NCBI RefSeq assembly: GCF_007559435.1
Contig: NZ_VMBP01000001.1
Span: 683,406-747,405, forward strand
Reading direction: 5' to 3'
DNA length: 64,000 nt
DNA from: Ancylobacter moscoviensis
GTDB lineage: Bacteria; Pseudomonadota; Alphaproteobacteria; Rhizobiales; Xanthobacteraceae
Shown: positions 43,967-53,731 of the stretch, piece after piece
Layout: every line of letters begins with the position of its first letter
How positions within the stretch are numbered: the stretch's first letter is position 1
The notes under the pieces: model-generated
Told to the model about the DNA's origin: nothing
The model's input: the letters and a program-made list of their open reading frames with translations, nothing else
Databases searched by the model: none
Made by a program: the position numbers and the translations under genes

Positions 43967-44692
43967 TCAGAGGCGCCGGAACTCGTAATATCCCGGGCGC
44001 CGCCCCTCGCGCAGCGCTTTCGCCTCGTAACGGGTGCCCGGCCAGCCTTCCCACGGCAGGCGCCAGTCGTCGGCGCGCGCCGCCGTCCACTCGAAGCGCG
44101 GATCGGCGAGGAAATGGCGCAGCGTCCAGCCGGCATAGTGCTCGATGTCGGTGGCGAAGCGGAAATGCCCGCCGGGCCGCAGCAGCCGGGCGATGCGGTC
44201 GATGTTGTCGGCCCGCACGAAGCGCCGCTTCCAGTGGCGGCGCTTGGGCCACGGATCGGGATAGAGCAGGTCGATCCGGTCCAGCGAGGCGTCCGGCAGC
44301 CGGTCGAGCAGCGGCACCACGTCGTCGCCGTGCAGGCGCACATTGGCGAGGCCGAGCTCGGCGACGGCGGTGGTCGCCTTGGCGATGCCGTTCAGGAACG
44401 CCTCGGCGCCGATATAGCCGATATCGGGATGACGCCGGGCTTCCGAGACGAGGTGTTCGCCGCCGCCGAAGCCGATCTCCAGCCGCACCACCCGCACGTC
44501 GTGCGGGAACAGCGCGGCGAGTGGCCGCCCGGCGACATGTTCGGGATCGATGGCGAGCTGGGGCAGGTCCTGCGCCAGATGGGCGGCCTGCGCCGTGCGC
44601 AGCTTCTTGCCCTTGCGGCGGCCGTAGAAGGCAGCCTCGCGCGGGCCGGGCGCCGGCGTCTCGCCTCCGGGGGCATCCTTGTCGGTGGTCAT
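43967..44692 (-). CDS. trmB: tRNA (guanine(46)-N7)-methyltransferase
   Basis: TrmB makes m7G46 in tRNA. The 241-residue protein starts with a polar tail, then AFYGRRKGKKLRTAQ, the SAM loop LEIGFGGGEHLVSEA, and the catalytic DPWPKRRHWKRRFV motif. FRFATDIEHYAGW and GTRYEAKALREGR are also typical. It is the last gene of the leftward tsaB-to-trmB block. In many relatives rimP follows; here a YqjD/holin pair follows instead. Confidence 0.95.
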   Translation of the reverse strand: MTTDKDAPGGETPAPGPREAAFYGRRKGKKLRTAQAAHLAQDLPQLAIDPEHVAGRPLAALFPHDVRVVRLEIGFGGGEHLVSEARRHPDIGYIGAEAFLNGIAKATTAVAELGLANVRLHGDDVVPLLDRLPDASLDRIDLLYPDPWPKRRHWKRRFVRADNIDRIARLLRPGGHFRFATDIEHYAGWTLRHFLADPRFEWTAARADDWRLPWEGWPGTRYEAKALREGRRPGYYEFRRL

Positions 44693-44702
44693 GCGGCTAC
44701 TC

Positions 44703-44736
44703 GAAAAGCGAACGGGGCGGACCGATGTCCGCCCCG
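44703..44736 (-). terminator. Terminator between metK and trmB
   Basis: Read leftward, CGGGGCGGAC and GTCCGCCCCG form a 10-bp perfect stem with a 4-base loop (44736-44713), then TTCGCTTTT. It sits 52 bases after the metK stop and 11 bases before trmB, so it should cut trmB expression relative to metK. Confidence 0.65.
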
Positions 44737-44787
44737 CTTAATGCTGCCGGCGCGGGCGCGCAACGCCCCGTGCGCAACGGCGAGGAA

Positions 44788-45981
44788 TCAGCCGACCGCC
44801 GCCTTGATGGCGTCGGCGAGGTCGGTGCGCTCCCAGGAGAAGCCGCCATCGGCTTCCGGCGCGCGGCCGAAATGGCCGTAGGCCGAGGTGCGCGCATAGA
44901 TCGGCTTGTTGAGGCCGAGATGCTCGCGGATGCCGCGCGGACGCAGGTTCATCACCTCGCGCAGCGCCTTCTCCAGCTTGGCTTCCTCGACCTGCCCGGT
45001 GCCGTGCAGATCGACATAGATCGCCAGCGGGTCGGACACGCCGATGGCATAGGCGAGCTGAATGGTGGCCCGGTCGGCGAGGCCGGCGGCGACCACGTTC
45101 TTGGCGAGGTAGCGCGCGGCATAGGCAGCCGAGCGGTCGACCTTGGTCGGATCCTTGCCGGAGAAGGCACCGCCGCCATGCGGGGCCGCGCCGCCATAGG
45201 TGTCGACGATGATCTTGCGCCCGGTGAGGCCGCAATCGCCATCCGGGCCGCCGATGACGAACTTGCCGGTCGGGTTGACGTGCCAGATGGTGGAAGGCGT
45301 GACCCAGCCTTCCGGCAGCGCCTTGCGGATATAGGGCTCGACGATGTTGCGCACGTCGTGTGACGACAGGTCGGCATCGAGGTGCTGCGTGGACAGCACG
45401 ATCTGCGTCACCTCGACCGGTTTGCCACTGTCGTAGCGCACCGTCACCTGGCTCTTGGCGTCCGGGCCGAGCACGGTGCTCTCGCCGGAGTGGCGGGCGT
45501 CGGCCAGCAGCTTGAGGATCTTGTGCGCGTAGTAGATCGGCGCGGGCATCAGCTCGGGCGTCTCGCGGCAGGCATAGCCGAACATGATGCCCTGGTCGCC
45601 GGCGCCTTCATCCTTGTTGCCCGCCGAATCGACGCCCTGGGCGATGTCGGCCGACTGAGCGTGCAGCAGCACCTCGATGTCGGCATTCTCCCAGTGGAAG
45701 CCTTCCTGCTCGTAGCCGATGTCCTTGATCGCGAGCCGGGCGATATGGGTGATGAAGTCCTTGGTGATCTGCGCTGGGCCGCGCGTCTCACCGGCGATCA
45801 CCACGCGGTTGGTGGTAGCCAGCGTCTCGGCGGCGACACGCAGGTGGCTGGGATCCCAGCCGAATTCCGGGCCATATTTGAAGAAGGCGTCGACGATCTC
45901 GTCGGAGATACGGTCGCAGACCTTGTCCGGATGGCCTTCGGAAACGGATTCGCTGGTGAACAGATAGGCTTGGCGGGACAC
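44788..45981 (-). CDS. metK: S-adenosylmethionine synthetase
   Basis: MetK makes SAM from methionine and ATP. The 397-residue protein has [58 protein letters not shown] (phosphate loop) and the C-terminal domain. GTG 45981 is the start, with GAGGAG seven bases upstream; the frame extends further but is not family-like. It is preceded by the XRE regulator, whose terminator separates the two. Its product feeds the many methyltransferases in the window. Confidence 0.97.
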   Translation of the reverse strand: MSRQAYLFTSESVSEGHPDKVCDRISDEIVDAFFKYGPEFGWDPSHLRVAAETLATTNRVVIAGETRGPAQITKDFITHIARLAIKDIGYEQEGFHWENADIEVLLHAQSADIAQGVDSAGNKDEGAGDQGIMFGYACRETPELMPAPIYYAHKILKLLADARHSGESTVLGPDAKSQVTVRYDSGKPVEVTQIVLSTQHLDADLSSHDVRNIVEPYIRKALPEGWVTPSTIWHVNPTGKFVIGGPDGDCGLTGRKIIVDTYGGAAPHGGGAFSGKDPTKVDRSAAYAARYLAKNVVAAGLADRATIQLAYAIGVSDPLAIYVDLHGTGQVEEAKLEKALREVMNLRPRGIREHLGLNKPIYARTSAYGHFGRAPEADGGFSWERTDLADAIKAAVG

Positions 45982-46087
45982 GCGTCGGCTCCTCGATATC
46001 TCGGCCGGCGCACAGGACGGCGTCCGGCGCCGCATCTTTCGCAAGCGCGGTCGGGCGGGTCAAGGATAGAACAGCGGAATCGTTCGG

Positions 46088-46111
46088 AAAAAAGAACGCC
46101 CCCGGCGGGGC
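46088..46111 (-). terminator. Terminator after the XRE regulator gene
   Basis: Leftward, GCCCC and GGGGC enclose GCCG, followed by GTTC and six T residues at 46093-46088. It is about 75 bases after the regulator's stop. metK begins beyond it and so needs its own promoter in 45982-46087. Confidence 0.65.
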
Positions 46112-46185
46112 CGTGCCTTGCGTGCCGCCACGGAACCGGCCGCGGAAGGCGGCCTTCATCTCGTTGAGCCGAAAGGACTTCCGTC

Positions 46186-46596
46186 CTAGTTCGCCGGAGC
46201 CTCCTCCGCGAGCGCCTCGACGAGATCGACGATGCGGCGGCGGACCTTGCTGTCGGAGATCTTCAGAAAGGCGCGGGTGAGCGCCAGCCCTTCGGTGGTG
46301 GCCAGGAAATCCGAGACATAGGCGGGGGAGGCATCTTCCGCGAAACCGGTGGCGGTACCGCTCACATTGGGAGCGCCCTCGAAGAAGAACGCCACCGGAA
46401 CCCCGAGCACGTTGGAAATATTCTGGAGCCGACTGGCGCCGATGCGGTTCGTGCCCTTCTCGTATTTCTGGATCTGTTGAAAAGTAATGCCGAGGTTTTC
46501 GCCCAGTTTCTCCTGACTCATGCCAATCATCATACGCCGCATGCGCACCCGGCTACCCACATGCTTATCGATTGGATTAGGAGATTTCTTGGTCAT
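46186..46596 (-). CDS. XRE-family helix-turn-helix regulator
   Basis: A 136-residue protein with a Cro/C1-type DNA-binding domain (VGSRVRMRRMMIGMSQEKLGENLGITFQQIQKYEKGTNRIGASRL, residues 13-57) and a C-terminal helical tail. It lies between lnt and metK, a position conserved in Hyphomicrobiales, so metK or lnt is a plausible target. ATG 46596 has GGGGAA upstream; the longer frame is not family-like. Direct and inverted repeats at 46678-46715 in its upstream region may be its own operator. Confidence 0.88.
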   Translation of the reverse strand: MTKKSPNPIDKHVGSRVRMRRMMIGMSQEKLGENLGITFQQIQKYEKGTNRIGASRLQNISNVLGVPVAFFFEGAPNVSGTATGFAEDASPAYVSDFLATTEGLALTRAFLKISDSKVRRRIVDLVEALAEEAPAN

Positions 46597-46677
46597 CGGC
46601 TTCCCCGACTGCAAACAAAAAAATACCTCCCTCCCCCGATCTGGCGGAGAGAAGCAATGCCCAGGCCCGGGCGCCAG

Positions 46678-46715
46678 TCTAGGCAAAGCTGATTGGACCG
46701 TCGATCAATCTAGGC
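46678..46715. promoter_or_regulatory. Repeats upstream of the XRE regulator
   Basis: TCTAGGC occurs twice, at 46678-46684 and 46709-46715, and GATTG/CAATC form an inverted repeat between them. They lie 80-120 bases upstream of the regulator and partly overlap the end of lnt. They may be an operator for autoregulation, without direct proof. Confidence 0.3.
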
Positions 46716-48308
46716 TTGTATATCTCGCTGGCGCAGCATGAGCACCAGCAATAGGCCGGTTAGCAGCGAGATGAGCGGTATCCAACTGCTATAAGTAGCA
46801 TAAATTGTCGCGGGAAGGGCTTGGGGAAGGCCCCCGTCGAGGACGCCGCGTACACCCAGAGGTAGTAATCCGGTGATTCGCCCGACCGGGTCGACGATGG
46901 CGGAAATGCCATTGTTCGTAACCCGGATCAGCGGAAGACCTTGCTCGATTGCCCGGAGCTGAGCCTGTTCGAAATGCTGGTAGGGGCCGGGGGTAATGCC
47001 GAACCAGGCGTCGTTCGAGGCGTTGAGCAGGAAGCCCGGCCGCTGCCCCGGCGCGGCCGCCGGCGGCATCACCTCGTCGGGAAAGATCGCCTCGTAGCAG
47101 ATGAGCGGAACCGACGCCGGCAGGCCGGGAATGGCCAGCAGTTCGCGCTCGCGCGCCGCCGCGAAGCCGCCGCGCACCCGGGTCAGCTGCTGCAGGCCGA
47201 TCGATTCGAGCGTTTCCTGAAACGGCAGATATTCGCCGAAAGGAACGAGATGCATCTTGTCGGCGTGGGCGAGCACGGCGCCATTGGTATCGATCACCCG
47301 CAAGCTGTTGAACACGTCCGGGCGCTCGCGGCCCGGCACCGGCTCGAAGCGCGCGGCGCCGGTGACGAGCGTGGTACCCTCGGGCAGCATCGCCGCGATG
47401 CGCTCGACCGCCTCGGGCTCGCGCTCGAGAAAGAAGGGAAAGGCCGATTCCGGCCAGAAAAGGTGCGTCACGCCCTGAAGTCCGCCGGCGCTCTCGCTGG
47501 TGGAGACATAGAGGTCCATCACCGTGCGGCGGGCGTCGTAGCGGAATTTCTGGTCCTGCGGCAGGTCTGGCTGCATGAGCCGCAGCCGGACGTCCGGCAC
47601 GGTATCCACCTCGGTGGTGGCAAGGCGCCATTGGCCGCCGGCCCAGACGAGGCCGAGCACCGCGACCGACAGGGCCAGCGGCGCATAGCGGTCACGGGGA
47701 GAGGCCTGCGGGCGGAAGCGGGCGTCGAACAGGGCTGCGGGGCTCGCCAGGGCGGCAAGGGCGAGAAGGCAAAGCCCCATCATCCCAACGGCGGAGGCGG
47801 CTTGGGCGAAGCGTAGATCGGTAGCAAGCGCGTAGCCGAAATTGTTCCAGGGGAAGCCGGTGAGCAGAATCCCGCGCAGCCACTCGGCGGCGGTGAGGGC
47901 CACCGCGAAGGCGAGGACGCGCCCCGGCCCCGGCATCCAGAGGAGACGGGCGAGCGCGCAGCCGAGCCCCGTATAGAGCGCAAGATAAGCCGGCAGGCCG
48001 ATTACCGCGAACGGCATCAGCCACAGGAAGGCGTCGGCCTGCACGAGAAACGCCTCGCCGATCCACCACAGGCCGGCGACGAAATAGCCGAGGCCGAACA
48101 GCCAGCCGGCGAGAAAGGCGGCGCGCAGGGCGCGTCCCAGCGGCTGATCGACCGTAGCATCGATCAGGAAGACGAGTAGCGGAAGGGTGAGCGCGAGGAC
48201 CGGCCACAGCCCGAAGGGTGGCATGGCGAGCGCCGAGCCCGCCCCGGCCAGCAGCGCGACGAGGGCGCGCCACCGGGCCGGCACGGCGCGCAGCCGCTCC
48301 AGCGTCAT
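46710..48308 (-). CDS. lnt: Apolipoprotein N-acyltransferase
   Basis: Lnt adds the third acyl chain to lipoproteins at the periplasmic face of the inner membrane. The 532-residue protein has about seven membrane helices in the N-terminal half and a nitrilase domain with the Glu-Lys-Cys triad: Glu in LFWPESAFPFF, Lys in HADKMHLVPFGEYLPF and Cys in PLICYEAIFPDE. NASNDAWFG is typical. ATG 48308 is chosen by homology. It is part of the leftward miaB-phoH-ybeY-corC-lnt unit. Confidence 0.95.
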   Translation of the reverse strand: MTLERLRAVPARWRALVALLAGAGSALAMPPFGLWPVLALTLPLLVFLIDATVDQPLGRALRAAFLAGWLFGLGYFVAGLWWIGEAFLVQADAFLWLMPFAVIGLPAYLALYTGLGCALARLLWMPGPGRVLAFAVALTAAEWLRGILLTGFPWNNFGYALATDLRFAQAASAVGMMGLCLLALAALASPAALFDARFRPQASPRDRYAPLALSVAVLGLVWAGGQWRLATTEVDTVPDVRLRLMQPDLPQDQKFRYDARRTVMDLYVSTSESAGGLQGVTHLFWPESAFPFFLEREPEAVERIAAMLPEGTTLVTGAARFEPVPGRERPDVFNSLRVIDTNGAVLAHADKMHLVPFGEYLPFQETLESIGLQQLTRVRGGFAAARERELLAIPGLPASVPLICYEAIFPDEVMPPAAAPGQRPGFLLNASNDAWFGITPGPYQHFEQAQLRAIEQGLPLIRVTNNGISAIVDPVGRITGLLPLGVRGVLDGGLPQALPATIYATYSSWIPLISLLTGLLLVLMLRQRDIQA

Positions 48309-48345
48309 GGACCCGCCTCCCGCCGAGGCATCGGGCGGGCAGCCC

Positions 48346-49620
48346 TCAGGCGGCATCGGAGCTCCGCGTGCTGGCGGGCCGGGCGCCGTTCTGCGGCTGC
48401 TCGGCCGGCGGCGGCAGGCTGCCGCGCGCGGGAGGCTCCGCCGCGTCGCGCTCGTCGGCGTCCTTCCCGGAGCCGGCCGCGTCGCGCCCGCCGGTCGAGA
48501 TGCGCAGCCGCTTCACGCGGCGCGGATCGGCATCGAGCACCTCGATCTCGAAATTGTCGGGGCCGAGCACGATCTCGCCGCGCACCGGCACGCGGCCGGC
48601 GAGGGTGACCAGCAGGCCGCCGAGCGTGTCGACTTCCTCCGCCTCCTCGCCGAGGGCGAAGGCCGGATCGATCATCTCGGCGACGTCCTCGAGGCTGGCG
48701 CGGGCATCGGCGATGAAGCTGCCGTCCGGCTGGCGGATGATGGCCGGGGTCTCGTCCTCGTCGTGCTCGTCCTCGATGTCGCCGACGATCTCCTCGACCA
48801 GATCCTCCATCGAGACGATGCCGTCCGTGCCGCCATATTCGTCGACCACCAGGGCGAGGTGGATGCGGCTCGCCTGCATGCTCGCCAGCAGCTCGATGGA
48901 GGGCATCGAGGGCGGCACGAACAGGAGGCGGCGGATCAGCTTGGCGGCGCTGAGCGGGGTGCCGAGATCGATGGCCTTGAGATTGAAGGCCGGCAGCGAC
49001 TTGCCGCCCTGTCCGCCGGTGGCGGGGGCGCTCTCCGCCGGCGTCCCGGCGCCGCCATCCGCGCCGCGCGTCCCGCCAGGACCGGCGGCCCGCGCGGCGC
49101 CGGGGCGCGGGGTCATGGCGCGCTGGGTGAGATAGGTGACGAGATCGCGGATGTGGACCATGCCGACGGGATCGTCGAGCGTGTCGTCATAGACGACGAG
49201 GCGCGAATGGCCGGCATCGGCGAAGACGGTGAGCAGCTCGCCGAGCGAAATGTCCTTCTGCACGGCGATGATGTCCGCGCGGGGGACCATCAGGTCGCCG
49301 ATGCGCAGCTCGCGCAGTTCGAGGATGCTCTTGAGCATCGTCCGCTCGGTGGCGGTCAGGTCGGTTCCGGCCTCGACGCTGCTGGAGGACAGCACCTCGG
49401 CGAGGTCGCTGCGCAGGGAGCCGGAAGAGCGCCAGCCGCCGAGCAGGTGGCGCAGACGGTCGAGTATGCCGGCGCGGGGCTCCGAGGAGCGGGCGTCGGC
49501 CGTGCTTCGCTGCCCGGCGCTCGCCGGGCTGCTACTCGACGAGCTGCTACTCGAGGAGTTGCTACTTGGGCCCTCGCTGCTCGACTTGGGGGAGGAGGGG
49601 CTGGAAACGGGGTCGGACAT
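48346..49620 (-). CDS. Hemolysin-type CBS protein (CorC/TlyC family)
   Basis: A 424-residue cytoplasmic CBS-pair protein. The first CBS domain holds RIGDLMVPRADIIAVQKDISLGEL and the second HLALVVDEYGGTDGIVSMEDLVEEIVGDI, followed by the CorC/HlyC domain (ADARASLEDV...TLGGLLVTLAGRVP). It has two oddities: a poly-Ser stretch at residues 22-31 in a disordered N terminus, and a 40-residue Gly/Ala insertion between the CBS halves (about residues 168-205). CorC acts in cobalt/magnesium resistance, and its gene lies here between ybeY and lnt as in most Proteobacteria. Confidence 0.88.
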   Translation of the reverse strand: MSDPVSSPSSPKSSSEGPSSNSSSSSSSSSSPASAGQRSTADARSSEPRAGILDRLRHLLGGWRSSGSLRSDLAEVLSSSSVEAGTDLTATERTMLKSILELRELRIGDLMVPRADIIAVQKDISLGELLTVFADAGHSRLVVYDDTLDDPVGMVHIRDLVTYLTQRAMTPRPGAARAAGPGGTRGADGGAGTPAESAPATGGQGGKSLPAFNLKAIDLGTPLSAAKLIRRLLFVPPSMPSIELLASMQASRIHLALVVDEYGGTDGIVSMEDLVEEIVGDIEDEHDEDETPAIIRQPDGSFIADARASLEDVAEMIDPAFALGEEAEEVDTLGGLLVTLAGRVPVRGEIVLGPDNFEIEVLDADPRRVKRLRISTGGRDAAGSGKDADERDAAEPPARGSLPPPAEQPQNGARPASTRSSDAA

Positions 49621-49625
49621 TGATC

Positions 49626-50144
49626 TCAGTCGGGTTGATGAACGGGTTCGGTTTCGGAATAGGGGTCTGGCACGCCCAGACCGGCAAGGACGCGACGCTC
49701 CATCGCCTCCATCTCCTCGGCCTCATCCGCGACCTCGTGGTCGTAGCCGAGCAGATGCAGGGTACCATGGACGGCGAGATGCGCGAGATGGTCGGCGAAG
49801 GATTTGCCCTCCGCCTCGGCCTCGCGCCGGAGCGTCTCGAAGGCGATGGCGATGTCCCCGAGATGGGGATCGCCGCCGGCGCGCGCCATCTCCGGGGTCG
49901 GAAAGGACAGCACGTTGGTCGCGGTGTCCTTGCCGCGCCAGTCGCGGTTCAGCGTGCGGATGCTCGCGTCGTCGGTGAGCTTCACCGCGATCTCGGCGCC
50001 GTCGACGTCGAGCTCGTACTCGCTCGACGCGCCCTCGACGGCGGCGGCGACCGCCCGGGCGACGAGGTCGGCCGCGCCGGGGAGGACCGACCAGGCGTCG
50101 GTCTCGACCAGCACGTCGACCTCGATGGGACTGCCGTCGCTCAT
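49626..50144 (-). CDS. ybeY: Endoribonuclease YbeY
   Basis: YbeY is a zinc-dependent RNase that acts in 16S rRNA maturation and ribosome quality control. The zinc motif is HLAVHGTLHLLGYDH, and NRDWRGKDTATNVLSFP is also typical. The protein has 172 aa. Its ATG overlaps the phoH stop by four bases, and corC follows within 5 bases, so phoH-ybeY-corC are coupled. Confidence 0.95.
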   Translation of the reverse strand: MSDGSPIEVDVLVETDAWSVLPGAADLVARAVAAAVEGASSEYELDVDGAEIAVKLTDDASIRTLNRDWRGKDTATNVLSFPTPEMARAGGDPHLGDIAIAFETLRREAEAEGKSFADHLAHLAVHGTLHLLGYDHEVADEAEEMEAMERRVLAGLGVPDPYSETEPVHQPD

Positions 50145-51253
50145 CGCGGCGGCGCCCCGGGCTCGCCGGAACGGGCGGAGGCCGCCTTCGCGTCATAGGC
50201 GGCGACGATGCGGCCGACCAGCTCGTGGCGCACCACGTCGGCGGCGTGGAAGTGGCAGACCTCGACGCCCTCGACATTGCCGAGGAGCGAGACGGCCTCG
50301 GCAAGGCCCGACGTCTGGCCGGGCGGCAGGTCGATCTGGCTCGGGTCGCCGGTGATGATCATGTGCGAGTTCTCGCCCAGGCGGGTGAGGAACATCTTCA
50401 TCTGCATCGAGGTGGTGTTCTGCGCCTCGTCGAGGATGACGCAGGCGTTGGCCAGCGTGCGCCCGCGCATGAAGGCGAGCGGCGCGATCTCGATCTCGCC
50501 GGAGGTCATGGCCCGTTCCACAAAGCTGCGGTCCATCAGGTCGTGCAGCGCGTCGTAGATGGGGCGCAGATAGGGATCGACCTTCTCCTTCATGTCGCCG
50601 GGCAGGAAGCCGAGGCGCTCGCCCGCTTCCACCGCCGGGCGGGAGAGGATGAGCCGGTCCACCACGCGCCGCTCCAGCAGGTGCACGGCATAGGCGACTG
50701 CCAGCCAGGTCTTGCCGGTGCCGGCGGGTCCGACGCCGAACACCAGCGTCTGGCGCTTCAAGGCGCGGATATAGGCGTCCTGCGCGGCGGTGCGGGCGCG
50801 CACCGGGCGGCGGCGGAGCTGGATCTCGTCGAAGCTCTGCTTCTTGGTCGCCGGATCGAACTCGAACAGGAAGCCCTGCGCGGCGGCCTCGCGTAGCACG
50901 CCCTCGACATCGCCCGGAATGAGCTCGCCGCCCTTCTTCAGCCGGGCGTAGAGCGTCTCCAGCACATGGCGCGCCTGCTCGCAGGCCTCGCGCGGGCCTT
51001 CCAGCGTGACATGGTTGCCGCGCTGCTCGGCCACGATCTCGAGCCGGCGCTCGATCAAGGCGAGGTTCTGGCCGTAATGGCCGAAGAGCAGGCTGGCGAG
51101 GCGGTTGTCGTCGAAGGCGAGCACGATCTGGCTCGTCGCGTCCTCGGGCGACTCGATCCAGCGGGGGGATGTCTGCGTCGATCCGGCGGGCGTGCCCGCA
51201 CGGGCGGCAACCAAGGCACGTTCCGTATCCGATCCAGATCGACGCACGCTCAC
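50141..51253 (-). CDS. ybeZ: PhoH family ATPase (YbeZ)
   Basis: A 370-residue ATPase partner of YbeY. Walker A is [13 protein letters not shown], Walker B is [13 protein letters not shown], and [10 protein letters not shown] is the family signature. A small N-terminal domain (about residues 40-120) precedes the ATPase. The start is GTG 51253, overlapping the miaB stop in GTGA. PhoH/YbeZ is thought to act as an RNA helicase-like factor with YbeY in ribosome maturation. Confidence 0.93.
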   Translation of the reverse strand: MSVRRSGSDTERALVAARAGTPAGSTQTSPRWIESPEDATSQIVLAFDDNRLASLLFGHYGQNLALIERRLEIVAEQRGNHVTLEGPREACEQARHVLETLYARLKKGGELIPGDVEGVLREAAAQGFLFEFDPATKKQSFDEIQLRRRPVRARTAAQDAYIRALKRQTLVFGVGPAGTGKTWLAVAYAVHLLERRVVDRLILSRPAVEAGERLGFLPGDMKEKVDPYLRPIYDALHDLMDRSFVERAMTSGEIEIAPLAFMRGRTLANACVILDEAQNTTSMQMKMFLTRLGENSHMIITGDPSQIDLPPGQTSGLAEAVSLLGNVEGVEVCHFHAADVVRHELVGRIVAAYDAKAASARSGEPGAPPR

Positions 51254-52683
51254 GCCTCCAGCTTCTCGCTCTGCCCGATGAAACGCGTTTCCCCGATCGG
51301 GCGCCCGGCGAAGAACTCGCCGCCGAGTATGTCACCCGAAAGACTCTTGGTGCTGACCTCGCGAACCTCAACCCGCGCGAGTGTGCCGATCGCCTCGCGC
51401 GGCGCCTCGACGACCACCGACTGCAGATAGGGCGAACGACCGATGAGCTGGCCCGGGAAGCGTCCGGGCTTTTCAAGAAGGATGTCGAAACGCCGGCCGC
51501 GGCAGGCTTCGTCGAACGCCGCCTTCTGCCGGTCGAGCAGGGCCTGGAGCGCGTAGATGCGCGCGGACTTCACATCCTCGGGAAGCTGCCCCTCCATGCC
51601 GGCGGCCGGCGTGCCGGGGCGCGGCGAGTACTTGAACGAGAAGGCCGAGGCGAAGCCGACTCGTCCGACGAGATCCATGGTGTCGGCGAAGTCCTCGTCG
51701 CTCTCCCCGGGGAAGCCGACGATGAAGTCGGAGGAGAAGGCGATGTCGGGACGCGCCTCGCGCACGCGGGCGACGATCTCGAAGAACAGCTCGCGGTCGT
51801 GCTTGCGGTTCATCGCCGCGAGGATGCGGTTCGAGCCGGACTGCACCGGCAGGTGCAGATAGGGCATGAGCGCGGGCATGTCGCGATGGGCGGCGATCAG
51901 CTCCTCGTCCATGTCGCGCGGGTGGCTGGTGGTGTAGCGCACGCGGGCGATGCCGGGCACGTCGGCGACCCGGCGCACCAGCTCGGCGAGGTTGGCCGGG
52001 CGGCCGGCGGCATCGAGGCCGTGATAGGCGTTGACGTTCTGGCCGATCAGCGTGATCTCGCGCACCCCGCCGTCGGCGAGGCGGATCACCTCGTCGAGGA
52101 TCTTGGCCAGCGGGCGCGACACCTCGGCGCCGCGCGTATAGGGCACGACGCAGAAGGTGCAGAACTTGTCGCAGCCTTCCTGCACGGTGACGAAGGCGGT
52201 GGGGCCGCGCTTGCCGATCGCCTCGCGCGTCGGCGGGGCGAGGAAGTCGAACTTGTCCTCGACCGGGAACTCGGTCTCCACCAGCTTGGCGCGCGCCCCG
52301 GCCTTGCCGCTGCGCCGGGCCTCGGCTTCGGCGAGGAGTTCGGGCAGCTTGTGGTAGCTCTGCGGGCCGACCACGAGATCGACCGCGCGGGCGCGCTTGA
52401 TGATCTCCGCGCCTTCCGCCTGCGCCACGCAGCCGGCGACCGCCACCATCTGCTGGCGACCGGCCTCCTCCTGCGCCTTGCGCAGCCGGCCGAGCTCCGA
52501 ATAGACCTTCTCGGCGGCCTTCTCGCGGATGTGGCAGGTGTTGAGGATGACGAGATCGGCGTCGTCCGGGCTGTCGGTCTCGACATAGCCCTCCCTGGCC
52601 AGCGTGTCCGTCATGCGCTGGGCGTCATAGACGTTCATCTGGCAGCCGAAGGAGCGGACGTAAAGCTTGCGCTGTTCACTCAT
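51250..52683 (-). CDS. miaB: tRNA-2-methylthio-N6-dimethylallyladenosine synthase
   Basis: MiaB adds a methylthio group to i6A37 of tRNA by radical SAM chemistry. The 477-residue protein has the N-terminal UPF0004 domain with three Cys ([31 protein letters not shown]), the radical SAM motif [16 protein letters not shown] and a C-terminal TRAM domain. ATG 52683 is chosen by homology; the frame upstream is not family-like. It begins after a 274-base gap from plsC, so a promoter there is likely. I see no gene in that gap. Confidence 0.96.
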   Translation of the reverse strand: MSEQRKLYVRSFGCQMNVYDAQRMTDTLAREGYVETDSPDDADLVILNTCHIREKAAEKVYSELGRLRKAQEEAGRQQMVAVAGCVAQAEGAEIIKRARAVDLVVGPQSYHKLPELLAEAEARRSGKAGARAKLVETEFPVEDKFDFLAPPTREAIGKRGPTAFVTVQEGCDKFCTFCVVPYTRGAEVSRPLAKILDEVIRLADGGVREITLIGQNVNAYHGLDAAGRPANLAELVRRVADVPGIARVRYTTSHPRDMDEELIAAHRDMPALMPYLHLPVQSGSNRILAAMNRKHDRELFFEIVARVREARPDIAFSSDFIVGFPGESDEDFADTMDLVGRVGFASAFSFKYSPRPGTPAAGMEGQLPEDVKSARIYALQALLDRQKAAFDEACRGRRFDILLEKPGRFPGQLIGRSPYLQSVVVEAPREAIGTLARVEVREVSTKSLSGDILGGEFFAGRPIGETRFIGQSEKLEA

Positions 52684-52957
52684 TGCGTGTCGATCGACCC
52701 GTGCCGTCCGGCGCTGAGGCGCGGAACGGCGCATTCCGTTGGAAACCCGAAGGTGCGGCGGGCACACCCTCGCCGGGCGTCCTCGTCAATCGCCGCTCGC
52801 TCCCAGCTCGATATCGCGCAGGTCGAGATCGTGTACGTCTCCACGGATGACACCCAGACCCCTTGTGTAGCGGGATTCCCGGAAAAAGGGAATGCGCCGG
52901 CAAGGGCCGGGACCGCATGAAGGCGTGATCTTCCGCCGGAATTTCGAGGGGGTCGCC

Positions 52958-53728
52958 TCAGGCGGAACGGCCGGTCAGCGCGCCCGCCAGCATGACGCGC
53001 GTCGCGCGCTCGGCCCGCAGCGTCGCCGCCTTGCGGTCGCCGGCCGGCAGCGGCTCGCCGAAATGCAGCTCGACGTCGACCGCGCCGCGCCGGAGCACCT
53101 CCATCAGATGGGGAGCGAGATCCATGTCGCCGTACCAGGCGAGCCTCGGCCGGCGGGCCCGCCCGAGCGAGACGCCGCCTTGCCCGATATAGGCGATGGC
53201 GAGCGGCTGGATGGTGGCGCCGGCGCCTTCCGCCCCCATCCCCTGCCGGGCGGCGCCGATCAGCGCCGAGCGGAAGGGCAGCACGCGGTTGCCGTCGCTC
53301 GACGTGCCCTCGGCGAACAGCACCACCGGGTCGCCGCCGCCCATGCGCTCCGCCATCTCGCCGGCGACCCTGGCCGTCGCGCTGCGCGCGGAGCGGTCGA
53401 CGAAGACGGTGCGCTGGAGCTTCGCCAGCAGGCCGATGCCGGGCCAGCCGGCGACCTCGCTCTTGGCCACGAAGCACAGCGGCAGGCGCGAGCCGAGCAC
53501 CGGGATGTCCAGCCAGGACACATGGTTGGAGACGATGAGCAGCGGCCGCGCCGGGGAGGGTACGCCGACCACCCTCACCCGCACGCCGACGAGCGCCAGC
53601 ACGATGCGGTGGTAGAGCACGGGAAGGCTGCGCCGGGTCGGCAGCTTCAGCACCACCGAGAGCCACTGGAGGGGAATCCCGACGAGCGTGACCAGCAGGA
53701 CCGGCACGATCACCAGCCACGCCCGCAC
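52958..53728 (-). CDS. 1-acyl-sn-glycerol-3-phosphate acyltransferase (PlsC type)
   Basis: An inner-membrane lysophospholipid acyltransferase of 256 aa. It has an N-terminal membrane helix (AWLVIVPVLLVTLVGIPLQWLSVVL), the catalytic NHxxxxD motif (SNHVSWLDIPVLG) and FAEGTSSDGNRVLPF for phosphate binding. It makes phosphatidic acid or transfers acyl chains to lyso-lipids, such as in ornithine lipid synthesis (OlsA), and the two cannot be told apart here. The start is GTG 53728, close behind the Fur-family gene. Confidence 0.88.
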   Translation of the reverse strand: MRAWLVIVPVLLVTLVGIPLQWLSVVLKLPTRRSLPVLYHRIVLALVGVRVRVVGVPSPARPLLIVSNHVSWLDIPVLGSRLPLCFVAKSEVAGWPGIGLLAKLQRTVFVDRSARSATARVAGEMAERMGGGDPVVLFAEGTSSDGNRVLPFRSALIGAARQGMGAEGAGATIQPLAIAYIGQGGVSLGRARRPRLAWYGDMDLAPHLMEVLRRGAVDVELHFGEPLPAGDRKAATLRAERATRVMLAGALTGRSA

Positions 53729-53731
53729 GGT

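Noticed and set aside
45982..46087. SAM riboswitch before metK
   Set aside because: I could not find a convincing SAM-II-type pseudoknot; the clear hairpin there is the terminator of the upstream regulator.
52676..52918. Leftward 80-codon frame between plsC and miaB
   Set aside because: It overlaps the miaB start, is Arg/Pro-rich and has no recognisable domain. The spacer is more likely promoter DNA.
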